From assembly GCA_000310025.1 (NCBI GenBank), contig FN647962.1, positions 298,062-362,061 of the forward strand: DNA of 64,000 nucleotides, given 5' to 3'. The stretch comes from Ectocarpus siliculosus (lineage: Eukaryota; Sar; Phaeophyceae; Ectocarpales; Ectocarpaceae). The position numbers and the translations under genes are program-made. Every line of letters starts with the position of its first letter. Within the stretch, counting starts at the first letter, position 1. Below the pieces are notes generated by a model. The model did not search any database, was not told where the DNA came from, and was given only the letters and a program-made list of their open reading frames with translations. Of this stretch, positions 20,926-32,921 are shown in pieces.

Positions 20926-21381
20926 TACATCAATTAATTAAATCCTATGTTGGTAGGGTTTTTGTCTGGTTGATCCAAGTATTCGTACTACACTGTACTA
21001 CAAGAAGCTGATCGTCTTGCGCACCTGGTCCAGTCCGATCTTGTCCATGCCTAAATCAATTTGCGTCTCTCGTATCAAAACTTGACCAGCGCCTGGGGCA
21101 CTTCGGCCCCTTCCCCCCCTCCCTCCGCCACGCCCTCCCCCACGGCTCATGGTTATAGCAAGCCTGTAGGTGTCTGTCGCTCGTGCCGGCTGCAGGGGTC
21201 AGCGTGTGTGCATGCATGTGTGATTGGTGAGTAGAGGCTCGGTGACCGGGAAAAATCACTTATAGTAGTACCCCGTGCTATCTCTGCTGAACCTTCCTTC
21301 TGTCCGCCCCCCATCACCAGACGGTCGCACGCGCCGAGTGGGCTATCCAACTCACTTGCACGACGTGCGTATCAAATAAAC

Positions 21382-23037
21382 ATGGAAGTTGAAGCTTTCC
21401 AGAGACTGGACCCAGAAAATTTCTACAGGAGATTTGTGAAGAATGGGGTCAGGCCAGACGGAAGGGAGCTCCGTGCAGTGAGACCGATTTCTGTGGATGT
21501 TGGAGTGCTCTCGGAGGAACGGGTGCAGGCGTCCGCCTTGGTCGGCCTTGGATCCACCAAAGTGCTCGCTGGGATATCGCTGCAAGTCGGTCACCCCAGC
21601 GAGAACACACCAATGTGTGGAATGCTTGGTGAGCGGCTGTCTGATGTAGGTACAATTTCGCATTCTGCTGTTGGCGGGGGCTCTACAGCAGTACATCGTT
21701 GTATCTACTATTTGCAAATAGTATACTATCTATTTGCAAATAGTGTACATGATCCCATAATCAATCCCATCGCGCCGATGTTTTGCCCAGATGTGGAGGT
21801 CAAGCTGACCCCCTTGTCTTCGTCCAAGTTCAGTTCAGGGCGGCCATCGGAGCAGGCGCACGTATTGTCGACTTTTGTGAAGAACTCCATCGTCGAGTGA
21901 GTTGCGCACATATGCTCCGTCACGCAGCGAACAGAGTATCCATGCGAATAGTTTTTTTTACAAAAGCATACGCTATATGGATACCACAACGCGCGAGACC
22001 GCGCCGAGATCTTCCCAGCGTTGGGGGTTGTACATATCCACCGCAGTGTATCCATGTATCCATCCCCCGTTGGCGCCAGCAGGGGGCAGGGCTTGGCCTG
22101 TAGACATCACGTGTATCCAACGAATACATACGTTAACGTTCTGAATGTCTCATCATGAATCCATCACCAGGTCGGGAGCGCTTGTGTTGACAGATCTTGC
22201 CATCGACGACGGCGCTTTCGCATGGAAGCTGTGCATGGACATCGTCTGCTTGAGTTTTGACGGGAATCTGGCAGACGCTACGCTGATTGCAGCTATGGGA
22301 GCTCTCATGCGCCTGCAACTCCCAGGAACCCGTCGCATCGACGACGAGATTTTCGTCACGGAGGGTGAGGGAACGATGCAGTACTTTTCTGGAGATGATC
22401 ATGCTTCCGTTGTGCCCGTGAAGCTTAAGCTTTGTGGGCGAGCGTACATCAAGCTTCAAACTCTCCAACCCGAGCTCACAGCAGTTTGGCGTGGGCATGT
22501 TTTCGGCTTCACTTGCCACCTGAACGCCTTGTGGATGAGTTTTGTGTTTCGTGCCTCCCTCCGCCTCTGTGCTTCAGACACACCAACCCAATTGGTGGTG
22601 CGGGAAGTTCCGGTGCCGTTGACGTGCGGTGTGTTCGACGGGATTATTATTGCGGATCCCTCCTTGCTGGAGGAGGAACTTTTGACAACGCACGTGACTG
22701 TGGTATCAACTTCGGAGGGGAAGGTGCGACTTGAATATCTTGTCTTGCGACGTGGCATATAGTCATAGTGCAGCAGTTGAAGGTTTTACCGCCCTCTCTC
22801 ACGAATGGTACGGAACATGCATAGAAAAGCTCAAATTGTTCAAAGAACTGCACGTATACGAGCATTGATATTTGCCATGGGGCCCTTTTTTTTGTTGGTT
22901 GGCAGGTGTGCGGGGTTCACAAACCTGGAGGTAGCTGTGCATCAGGGAAACAGCTCAATGAATGTCTCCAGCTCTGCCAGCAACATGCGAAGCAATTGAC
23001 GCAGACCCTTGCGGCTGCCGTTCGGATACAGTCGTGA
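21382..23037 (+). CDS. RRP43: Exosome complex core subunit RRP43 (EXOSC8)
   Basis: Five exons join in phase: 21382-21628, 21791-21896, 22171-22364, 22578-22723 and 22906-23037 (825 nt, 274 residues, stop TGA). The length equals that of animal EXOSC8. The N-terminus PENFYRRFVKNGVRPDGREL is the RNase PH-family opening. Later blocks are LGSTKVLAGIS, KLTPLSSSKFSSGRPSEQA, KLCMDIVCLSFDGNLADA, VFDGIIIADPSLLEEELL and the C-terminal GVHKPGGS. RRP43 is a catalytically inactive subunit of the six-member ring that threads RNA to Rrp44 or Rrp6 in nucleus and cytoplasm. Donors are GTGAGC, GTGAGT, GTGAGG and GTGCGA; introns are 162-275 bp. Intron 1 keeps the frame open, so an unspliced reading looks like a longer exon. 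Confidence 0.93.
21707..21748. repeat. Duplicated palindrome in RRP43 intron 1
   Basis: The perfect 16-bp palindrome ACTATTTGCAAATAGT (21707-21722) is followed by a near-identical second copy (CTATTTGCAAATAG) 8 bp later. Each includes the octamer ATTTGCAAAT. Confidence 0.85.
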
Positions 23038-24331
23038 TCAGTCGCTTCACGCCTTGCCAGAGGAGGCGTTCGAAGGTGGTGGCACTGGCGTGGTTATTGC
23101 GGCCGATTTTTACTTCATGCGGAATTGGTTCATGTTTCGGTGTTTTCTTTGAAATCAGCAACGACTCATGTTGATTTGCCGGTATACAAGAAGTTGTACA
23201 GTGGGGAGCTGCTGTTGGCGGAAGGCAACTCTGTAAAATCGTCGATCTCTTACCAAGAATCGTTTGTCTCACGATGAAATGCATGTGTCCATGCACGTAG
23301 AGTGTCCGCATGCATTTGATGCTGGAAGTTGTTAGTCGATGAGATCTCATTGGTACTTGAAGAAGCCATGTGTTGTGTATATCACACTTCACCCAAAGCA
23401 GAAATAGTCATGGGGTATGCACAAGTTTGCAAGTGTGATTTCGAAAGCAACCCAGCCACCCGGCAGCGCCACAGCAATTGGAACTGTTATTCTATACGGA
23501 AGGCTTTACAGTTTCCCGGCCGGCGTCGTCAAAACCAGAAAACCTCCGTCACTACGAGGATTTGAATACTCACCTCGGAGCCCGGTCTCGGTGGGGAGTC
23601 TTTTTAATTTTGCCTATTCTTCGCTTAGCCTATTTCTTCATGAACATGAAAAGTGTAAAAGGAGAGCCCTTTGGGAACAGGAAATGCGCTTCTCGAGAGA
23701 GGTGTTCGTGGTCAACAATCCAATGACTCAGGTAAGATGATAGTGAAGCACCCTCCCCCCTCCGCGTCATGTTAAAGGCAGGTCACCGGTAAAAAATGGG
23801 TTTATATGGAGCCCTCTACTCTGGGTGAGCGGAGAGTCGGTGTGCTGGAATTGACCTGCCCCCGGAGGCTGGCTATGCCAAGCGTGACCGAGCGAACTCA
23901 GTCAAGCTGCACAGCTGTAGGGTGGTGCGGAGAGTGGGCGAGCCTTCGTGGACTCATTTTTCCACCCTCCTAAAGATTCATCAACCATTCGCAGCTGTTA
24001 GGAATCGGAATTTATAAACGTGTGTCTCATATCCTGACCTCCACATTTATGTTCGTAAGCGCCCAACCGTGCGCTCCAGCAGCTTTTCTTCGTAATTCAA
24101 ACCCTTCACGGGCCTCAAATGCCAGAAGCGTCGCGCTACAGGGTACGAAAATTGCCCCATTCACATAAAACTTACAGAACCTACAATAGACAACACGTGG
24201 AACACGCATGATCCAGACATCCTTTCGATCCGAAGAAACTATCGGAACATCTTCACAAACCGCTATGTTCTCGCAGATGAGAACCTTCCAACTCAAGTTT
24301 AAAAATACCCAATACAGAGAGCGCCGTTTAA
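23038..24331. other. Intergenic region between RRP43 and CDC6
   Basis: The genes converge here. No supported protein gene was found. A 90-codon minus frame at 24027-24296 lies just beyond the CDC6 stop but has no known domain. The segment 23777-23860 is framed by GGCAGGTCA and TGACCTGCC, an inverted 9-mer that could close an ~84-nt structured RNA. Confidence 0.4.
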
Positions 24332-27300
24332 CTACTGAACACCCGTGACCGTCTTGAAAAAAGATTGGTCCCCCAACGCTGCCTCCAGGTCTGCAAACTC
24401 AATCTTCAGCACCAACTCGCGGGTGCGGCCACCGGTCTGCTGCTTCGACTTCAATCCAAGCAGACCCGAAGCCGCAAGCAGATCAATGATCCCCGTAAAC
24501 TCTATCTGGCTCGGTCCCCCCGCAGTTTGCAATTTCCTCCATGCACTACTGCACTTCTCCTGCAAGCTCCCCTGCGTAAGCCTCACGCCTTTACTGCCAT
24601 GCGCCCCGGCACCCCCTCCACGGTCTGATACTGCCCCAACCGCAGCGGCTGCCACAGTCAAGACGACCTTGGCATGTAAGGATAGGGCGGCAATGGCGCC
24701 TGCATATTTGGCGGCGTTCCCGGCCGCCACTGCTTTAGCCATGTGCCTAATGGTGACCAAATTGTCCCCACCCCCCTCTCCTAGCTGCTCCCGCTCTGCT
24801 TCCGAAGTTGCATCGTCAAGCTTCTGTTGCAACTCTTGGTCGGCAAGAACAACGGCCTCACGGCACGTGTTGAGTGCCCTCCTGGCGTCACCAGTGGTTG
24901 CAGCCGCCTTTTTCGCACAGAACTGGATCGCAGAGGGGTGCACGGTCGATCCCACTCTCTCTGTCAGGATGCTTGCCAGATCCTCTGGGGTGTAGGACTG
25001 AAACAGAAGCCTCTGGGGTGCCTTCTTGAGACCGGAGAAGCTGATGTTAAAATCCAAAGAGTTTGCTAGCCCCACCAGCACCTGATGCCAAAGAAGAGAC
25101 GCAGGGTTGCAGAATCAAAACCTTCAACAATGGGTGTACTCGAAGCATCATGCATGCGTAAAAACGAGACACGGGATGGGGCGAGTCGTGATTACGCCAA
25201 GCATACATATCGGGCGACCAAGGCATCTCGCGAAGAGGGACAACAGCGCCCAAGTGGAATGTCTTCCACTCAGGCTTTTGGTGTGAACCACGAGACAAGC
25301 ATATAGATAGCTTACCAGGCGAGACTTGGGGGCATCTGCCCACTGGAAGAGCTTGCGCAGCACTTGGCGATTTTCAGTCATCAGCTGATCGATCTCGTCC
25401 AACACGACCACAAGCATCGGCGACGTTGCGGTCGGCTTCTTTTGCCAATACTTGAGCTTGTTGTCGAGCTTCTTCTCAGTGCCGATGCCCTCTTCACCCC
25501 CGCGGGCACCATTGATAGCTCGCCAGAGCGCCCCATGCATTGCATTCGGGGATGTGAACTCCGTGCCCGTGAAAGCATGGAAAGCCGGTGCTGGAATGTG
25601 ACCCTGCTCAAAAACCAGGGAAGCAACGAGAGGTGGCAAAACGAGGAGAAAAACAAGAGTAAATATTTTAGCATTACCAACAAGCGGACGAAAAACGGCA
25701 ACATGTTCAACATTTAACATTGAAAGCTACAAACTCTTGGAGTGGAGGAAACGATATGGCGATGTTTCTCGCGATCGTGTCCAGTAGATGGAAACGATAT
25801 GGCGATGTTTCTCGCGATCGTGTCCTGTAGTTGGAAGGTACGAGTGTGGGCACGGGCCACGTGTACCAAACCCATTATGTAGTTCTCCATGGCAAGAGTC
25901 GACTGACGGACGGAAACCGAGGAATGGGTAATGCAGGTCTTACCTTGGAGAATTTCTCCTGGACCTCGGCTCGCACATGCGCCATGGTCTGCGTCTTGCC
26001 TGTTCCAGGAACGCCGCAGAGGTACAAGCTTCCCCCGGATGCTTTCGCGACGCTGTTGGTGACGAACTGCAGCACTTGGTTAAACTCCGTCGTACGCCGC
26101 TTCAAAACATCTGGTGCGTTGGAAGGGTTCAAGGCTTCTAACGCCGACTGCAAGGCTCGCCCTTTTGTCGTTGAGGTTAGTAGCCTGTGCTGCTCTGGCT
26201 CCTTCGTCATGTCCTCCCTCCCACCATTCTCCTCCCCCTCCTCCTTCTCCTCCTCCACCTTCACCTCTTCCTCTTCTTCCTCCTCCTCCCCCTCCCCGTT
26301 CGTGTTCTCTTCACTGAGCTGCCCTTGCCCATCTGAGTTGGCTGCGGCCGATAGACGCAATACGCTCTGCACATACTCGATAGTTTGTCCCTGCCCTGCG
26401 AACTTGTCCACACCAGCTTCACCGTTCCTCACAGTTGCTCCTGGTTTCAGCATCCAATACTCGTTGCTCAGCTTGTGGAGAGTGCCGCCACTCCACTTCC
26501 ACCCGAGTTGTTTCAGCATCTCGAATATTTTCCCCCGCTTTGAGTTTTCAGTGATCCCGACTCTGCGGAAAGATGCTGCGTCTTTCATCCTAACATTTTC
26601 AACCGCATCACTATCGGGGGGGTCACTGCAACGCGTCTGGTTGATTGAACCTTGGCATCCCGATACCTTTCTCAAGCTGCTCTGTCCAGCTCGGGAGGAC
26701 GTGGTGCTGCGGCTGTCACCGCTCGACAAGGTCGTAGGTTCTCCTTCGACTCCTTCAGAACCAACCTTATCTGAAACTGGATCTGCTGCTGCTCCACGCA
26801 CATCAATGCTCTCTTGTTCGGGCGGGTTGTCCATAGAAGCGTGCTCAGACGCTCTGTCTGCAGTCTCATTGCCCGCTGTTGCTCCGCCTGCTCGCTTCCT
26901 ATTCAGCGGATGACGCCCTTCACACGATGCCTCCGAAGACCCCATGGCACCATCAAAGATGTCAGCAGCATTGCTTCGTACACGCGGCATTGACTCCTCC
27001 TGTGCCCCGGAGTTGCCGAACTGATTGCGGTGAAACCGGGGTCCAGCAGGTGTGGGATGTCCATCGAGGCGAGGATACTGGCTCTGCGCGAGACACTCCT
27101 TCTTGCGTCGGGGACTGCCAAGGTCGCCTGGGAGCGCCCGAGGGGGCATCTCATCTGGCGTCTGCCCGTCGCTAGCGTGAGAAAACCTGCTGCCCTCTTG
27201 CGCATGCTGCGACTGGTCGACACGCGGGGTTTGCTCCCGCGGGCGCTTTACCCCGTGGGTTGTACAAGAGCTTTCCTCTCCGACTTGTGTGCCTACCTCA

Positions 27301-27450
27301 TAGCCTTCTCCGTAATCACTCCGACACGGCGTCTCGTCTAGGTCGTTACCGCTGTCGTTGGAACCGTTGGGGATGTTCGCGTCGACCTGGCGGTCTGCGC
27401 TTGGCTCTTGCTGCGTGGCATCTAGCTGGGTCAACGTAGATGACGCCGAG
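24332..27450 (-). CDS. CDC6: DNA replication licensing ATPase CDC6, conserved core and disordered N-region
   Basis: Three exons join in phase 0: about 27450-25944, 25603-25316 and 25081-24332 (stop TAG). The first carries a Ser/Thr/Pro-rich region, a Trp-containing module (GWKWSGGTLHKLSNEYWMLK), a Glu-rich stretch and the Walker A loop SLYLCGVPGTGKT. The second has Walker B in VVLDEIDQL. The third opens VLVGLANSLDF (sensor I), then FQSYTPEDLASILTERVG, TGDARRALNTCREA (sensor II region) and a winged-helix end (LLAASGLLGLKSKQQ ... QSFFKT). The C-terminal winged helix fits CDC6 better than ORC1. CDC6 loads MCM2-7 with ORC and Cdt1 in G1. Donors are GTAAGA and GTAAGC. The 5' boundary of the first exon is unresolved. 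Confidence 0.85.
25747..25832. repeat. 43-bp tandem duplication in a CDC6 intron
   Basis: Two adjacent copies (25747-25789, 25790-25832) of GGAAACGATATGGCGATGTT followed by TCTCGCGATCGTGTCC occur in the 341-bp region between CDC6 exons. They differ only at the last few bases. Confidence 0.9.
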
Positions 27451-29244
27451 GAGGAAGGGCATTCTCGTGGGGTGTTGCCGCCAGAAAACTGACTCCATGC
27501 ACTCGACGGGATGCCAGAACTTGTTGCCGGAGTCACCGTAGAGCACGTGCTTGCGCACAGAGTGGAAGGTGTCGATGGGACCGTGGTGTCCGACAAACTG
27601 GACAATATAAGGACGGAACATGTTGAAAGCGGAACGAACCCAATAAACAATTTAGGTGGTGGGTTTGGCGATTTCTTGTGTCTCCAGTCCGGCCCGGTAT
27701 CAACCTTGGATACTCCACACACAAGCTGGCAGTTCGCAATTTCCCGCCCTCGCCGAAAAGAAATTCCACTCGAGAAAAAAACGGGAGTTCTCGACTCGAC
27801 TGCTACCCAAGCGTAACATGACCTGCTGGCCGCCGTTCGACACAACATTGACGTCTCCGGCGATTATCCCCGACCGCTCTAAATCGATATCATATAGTCC
27901 GCATTCGCACAAAGGTGCATCGCTACTGCTGAATGAGGTACACCGCCATCAGACACCTACCTTCACATACCTAGCGTGCGGCTGTTGAAAATTGCGAACT
28001 TTACATACCAACGACACGAAGTTGGAAGCATACAACAACAAGCGCCCGTGTTCTCACTTTGTCCTACCCGCGTGGATATCCTCTTCTCGTTTGCAGCCTT
28101 TCAGGGAAGGCTCGTCGAAGCCTGCGCAGCGTTGAGACGAACCCGAATCAGAACCCAAGCGTTATCTATCTGTGCTTGGTTACGAGAGTACTTGTTTCGT
28201 GTTTGAAATCAAATTGCTCGCCCTTCCGGATGCCCGTCAATTGGTCGACTCGAGTACAACAACGAAGGTACGCGTGTAGCGATTGGGGAACTTTCTCCCT
28301 TTTTCACCATGCTCGCTCCATCCCATGCTGCTGAATTGCGAAAGAGTCGAATACGTAGCCTATGTACAGGGTCGCGGACAGAAGAAACTCCGCCCCCCGA
28401 TACCTTTCAAATTTAAATTGAATTAGGTATTTTAACTTTTCTCACAAAAGCACTAGTGTGGGTGGGGGGTACCACGGTCAGCGATCTGTGCGATCTGTGC
28501 GCGTTGTCATACTTTGAATGCGCTCAGTGCAAATCAATGAGGGCCCATACCTTCGCTGGGTGGCTTACGCTCCGATATCCGGGTTGCCTCCACAAGAGTC
28601 CTGGACCGTTTCACCCAGTACAGATCGCCGGGCGACTCAGACACTGGTGCAACGACGCCACGGACGTCCTGCAAGATTGCCAAGCACAGAGATACAGTTA
28701 GCAACATCCGCGGGCAGACCCTCTTGATGCTGCGAATGCGCACAAACCTAGCGAAGTCCGAGGCTTTGCCCTTAGCGAGTGTTGTGAACTACTTCTACTT
28801 CTTAATCCTGGGATGCTGCTGTGAACTGCTGTGAGCCCGCACTGAAAAAACTGCACAAATGCGCGCGCGAGATCTCTCTGCTGATTGATTTGAATTTTTT
28901 GAAAATCTCAACAGAGCAAGTAGGTAGTGGCATGTTTGAGACAGAGATGCGAGAGAGCAGGAGGCACGATCATGACCAGCAAGAATCCCAGCCTGCCACA
29001 ATGTATGCGATAGACAATGATACGAGAACTATGCATTCTCTATCTCTGTCCCTGCTCGCTATCTCGCCTGTCACGTGCGCGGCATCTAAGTGTCGAGATG
29101 CGGAGCACATCATCACCCGACCAACTAAAGCTGTTCGCTCACCATGACCACTTCGGGTGGGCACTTCGGCAGGAGAAAAGCAGGTTCCCAATCCCCGTCG
29201 TCGTTCTCGTAACGTATCCATAGGTGTTCGGAAGACGATCTCAT
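27440..29244 (-). CDS. 5' exons of a minus-strand gene, probably the N-terminus of CDC6
   Basis: Exons with strong third-position GC and agreeing phases run leftwards. Exon A 29244-29143 starts at ATG with MRSSSEHLWIRYENDDGDWE and a GTGAGC donor. Exon B is 28668-28551 (GDLYWVKRSRTLVEATR, GTATGG donor, phase 1). Exon C is 28121-28058 (FDEPSLKGCKREEDIHAGR, phase 2). Exon D runs from 27928 to about 27823 (LCECGLYDIDLERSG). Exon E runs from 27597 to about 27440 (FVGHHGPIDTFHSVRKHVLY ... KFWHPVECMESVFW). Exon E ends in a different frame from the CDC6 N-region, so the last link needs an unseen small intron or a base error. I do not recognise the Trp/Tyr-rich module. Alternatively this is a separate short gene. 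Confidence 0.5.
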
Positions 29245-29560
29245 GTTCTTGCCGAGGCAAATAGGAGGCTGCAGCTGCAGCGTGGGCGGTGTCGCTGTGT
29301 CTGATTGTCTGATTTGAATTTGGGCCCCCAAAACGATACATCCTTGGATACACCCCCCCGACCCCCCCAAGAGGGTAGGCATTGCGTTCCCCCTCCCTTG
29401 AAGCGGCTGAATAGCTGAATAGCTCAGACGACGCCAGCACAGCACACAGCACAGGCACGCGCCACTCGTGGCTTCACGATTCCTGTTAGTTCGCAAGTGC
29501 CAGTTCCGGTGCTATCCCTGTCCGGCATCCTACTTATTCCCTCAGACACGTCGAGTCAAC
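29245..29560. promoter_or_regulatory. Shared intergenic promoter of the divergent CDC6-side gene and SUFA
   Basis: The two proposed start codons lie back to back, 316 bp apart, leaving room for one bidirectional promoter only. No TATA box is apparent. G-runs and C-runs (29336-29372) and a TGAATAGC direct duplication near 29408-29421 are present. This is inferred from geometry. Confidence 0.35.
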
Positions 29561-32223
29561 ATGAGGGGTTTAACGGTGGTGGCGTTCGCTATGCTGGCGT
29601 CGATGATCAAGGGTTTCATCGTTGCGCCGACACCTGGTAGCTCGACAGGTATGCTGTTGTTCCATCTACTATGTCGTACTTCAACGAGCCTCACAAAATG
29701 CAAGAGAGCTAAGCCAGCTACAACTTCCGCATGTGAAGTCGGCCCCTGTTCCTCTTCCTTTAGCCCCAACGAAGTACTACACAGCCACGAACAGAGGTCG
29801 GCAACTGACCCAGAGACCCCCTTCGCTTTCTGCACTTGATGACAGGATCATGTCGTTCTTCACGAGTGTCCGGAGCAACGACGATTCGGTCACACGCGTC
29901 CGCTGCGCTTTCAATGTCTTCAACAGGTAACACATGTCCGTACATTTTGGAACCCATACGGGCTTCTTAGAAGAAACGCTACCCTCAGTGTCGCGTGTTC
30001 CCCGTACTGCTGCTGTAGTCTTATTGGCGGAGATGATGCACACATGTTTTCTGCTGTATGTAGTGCAGGTGTCCGGCATGCTGCAGGTAAAATCGCTGGA
30101 CACACCCCTGCACCCTGCACTACTTACAGAGGGCCCAGCTGTACTGCTGTACAGCGACAGAGTAGGGACCTGGCACGGGAGCTTGTACGATGGACTCCAT
30201 TGTTTTTGTCGCCCTCTCCTCCCCCGCCCGCCCATGAAAGAATCGGCCAAGTGCTTGTTTGTGCGTTCCACACTATTTCCTCTTTCACCTGCAACTCTGC
30301 GCATATTTGTGTACTCCTGCCAGGCACGGTATGGGAGCCAGTCTTGGAGTATTTCCACGGTAGTCCCATTCTGCGTTCACCGACAATTCGAAAATTTCTT
30401 TGAAAAATTCTATCGGGAACATTCTACCGAACACATGTACGCATACGCCGTGTTCAACAACAGCACGAACCTAACCCCAGGATAAAACACCAGACCACGC
30501 ACCCACTCATCGTAACTTGCAACGGCAGTTGTTATGGTGTGCTGGCAGAGGACGATGCTTTCTGGCCGCTTGTGAGCCGAAGATGGGAGGGCCAATCTAC
30601 ATCATCGTTCGTTTTGATGTTGAGAGCTTCGATCATCTCCGCCATTGTTCCGGATTTCAAATTGTTGTTCTTGCTGTCTTCACATTAAAAACCATTCCGT
30701 TCTCTCTACTCAGTACCTTCTTCTGTCCGTACTAGTCCAACACTTGGCGCGGTCGATTCCCGTGATAAAATGGACCCGAGGGTCCGCAAGTAAAAATGGT
30801 AGAAATCAACGACAGATAGTCTACGAAACTCCGCTCGCCTCTGAACGCTATGCGAGATAACCGTAGACTGGAAACAGGAGAAAGAACAGAGCAGAGGGGG
30901 AAAGGGAAAGAGAAAGGCACAGAGAAAGACACACGCCAGAGCCACTACCTTAGCGATAACCAAACAAACAAGACAACACAAAAACAACCAAACACAAAAC
31001 GGGCCACCCGAGACAGCAAAAAAGCACGTCATCGTTCGAGGTGTAGATATGCTTGAAAAGCACGTTGGATACTCTGGTAGCGGACAGCAGCCTACTTGGT
31101 AGCCTCTGATGCATACATCAGTATACTCGAATGAGCTGACTTCCACGAAAGCCTCCCTTGTCTCCTGTTTTCCGTGGCGACGCTTGGTTTGTTTGGAGAA
31201 TGAAAGACATCATCGCGCTTGTCATAATACTGCCTCTTTCCTTGAGGAACGTTCTGCGAAACGTTTCACCTTTCTCGACTCTTCCTTTCAGAATACGCCC
31301 CAACTAAACGTTACCCTTCGCTCTTTGTTGCAAATTTTTGGTGTCGTTTGTTTGTCTTTTGACTACAGGGGTTGAAGATGAAGTGATGGAAAAGATCGTC
31401 AACATCCGCCCAAAGGCGATGGACCATCTCCAGGAGCTTAGGCGAAGTCAAGGAACCGAGGGGGACATATTTTTGAGGATGGGAGTCCGTTCCGGGGGTT
31501 GTTCGGGTTTGTCCTACATTATGGACTTGGTCAAGAAGGTGAGAGGCCAGGGTTGCCACTGAACAGTAACAGCTCCCGTCGCGTTGAGTTTGACTTCTGT
31601 TGGCGCTCCGGGGATCAGGTTCTTGATGAGTATCCATTTTTGCTGGACGTACGTGAAACACCTTTGGCGAGGTGGCACAAGAGGATTGCCGAACATGGTT
31701 TTGTTTTTCTCCGCTTTCCTGCCACGATCCTTCACGTATGTCAAGTTTATTTTCCGAGCAGCATTGCTCTCCCTGGTGAACGCGACGTCGAATGTGTGAA
31801 TGTGTGTCTTCACACATTACCTGATCACTCTCCACTCTTGAGCAAAGAGCGCCCCGAAGTCCATCTTTCGTGCGTTGTTGGTCTACGGGCGCAACACACG
31901 TGTGACTGACAAGAAACTTCGTGGAGGTGATGTGTCTGCCAATAAACGCGTTTACGCTACGTGCATACTACATGAGACGATTTGTCGCCTCGTTTGTTGA
32001 AAACTGTCGTTCGCCATGCTTCTTGGTCCAACAGGAGGAGATCACAGAGGATGATATGGTGGAGGAATACGACGGCTTCAAGTGCGTCATCGACCCGAAA
32101 AGCGTGCTCTATTTATACGGCCTCGAACTTGACTTCAGCGATGCCCTCATTGGGGGCGGGTTTCAGTTCCAAAACCCGAATGCCGAGAGTTCTTGCGGCT
32201 GTGGAAAATCGTTCGGTGTGTAG
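29561..32223 (+). CDS. SUFA: Plastid-type iron-sulfur cluster assembly A-type carrier (SufA/IscA)
   Basis: Exon 1 (29561-29648) encodes a signal peptide, [18 protein letters not shown], followed by FIVAP. A Phe right after the cleavage point is the plastid-import signature of secondary red plastids. Exon 2 (29764-29926) reads as a transit-like, Ser/Thr/Arg-rich segment. Exon 3 (31369-31538) carries [19 protein letters not shown] and exon 4 (32035-32223) carries [20 protein letters not shown] and the C-terminal SSCGCGKSF, so all three cluster-binding Cys are present. The carrier passes Fe-S clusters from the SUF scaffold to plastid proteins. Exon 2 leaves in phase 2 and exon 3 enters in phase 1, so a further small exon or another border lies in the 1.4-kb gap between them. 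Confidence 0.87.
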
Positions 32224-32848
32224 ATGAATTTGTCGTGTGGTTTGCCCTCGTGCGCTCGTGGGCCCTTTGACGAGGCACGTCCAAATGGGGCAAAATAGGT
32301 CGCATCACACGGTCGCTCCGCTTGCTTGATTTGTGAACAATGTCAAAAGGACATGAGATCGTGCGTTGGCGCTTTTGTGCATGAGGTTCAAGCTTTGAGT
32401 ATTATTCTCTTTCGTGTCTTAACCCCTTTAGGGCTGGATCGCGTTTTGGGCACACATTTTGTCCCCATCTTCTTCACCTGCTTTACCTCGCGAAGATTGG
32501 CATGATTGTCTCCTCCTTTGCACTACTCGACCAGGGGGGGTGCCAGGGTACACAGGGACGACTCTAGTCTAGTATGGATGCTTCGTAGAGTGGAGGAGTA
32601 TGAGGGTAATGCACAGGTCGAATCGCGGGACGATTACGCCGCCGGTTCAACAGCGAAGTTGCGCCGCGTCTGTTTACCCTTGGGTGGAAAGCGCTACTAG
32701 GGGCAAGCGCGGAAGAAGTACCTAGACCACCGTTGATAGGAGGCACCAAGCAACCTAGGGCTTGAGTTAGAAGGTCTCGCTTTCCCTCCAGAGAAATATC
32801 TTGAAAACCTCCTTTTCGTGCCCCGTTTACCACGCTCCCGCCAGTTGC

Positions 32849-32921
32849 TGTCTATAATCCCTATCAATTGTCCCCTCGTGTCCCCTCGAATCGAGGGTAC
32901 AATTGATAGGGATTATAGACA
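32849..32921. repeat. Perfect hairpin with 23-bp arms (MITE-like)
   Basis: The left arm 32849-32871 (TGTCTATAATCCCTATCAAT...) is the exact reverse complement of 32899-32921. The 27-bp loop contains a second short inverted repeat, CCCTCGAATCGAGGG. Confidence 0.95.

Noticed and set aside
24027-24296. 90-codon minus-strand ORF downstream of CDC6
   Set aside because: No domain, no ribosomal or splice context, and it fits CDC6 3' untranslated sequence.
27600-27848. Start of CDC6 at the ATG at 27848
   Set aside because: The first ~90 residues in this frame lack coding character, while another frame over 27597-27440 has strong third-position GC. The real start is probably farther upstream.
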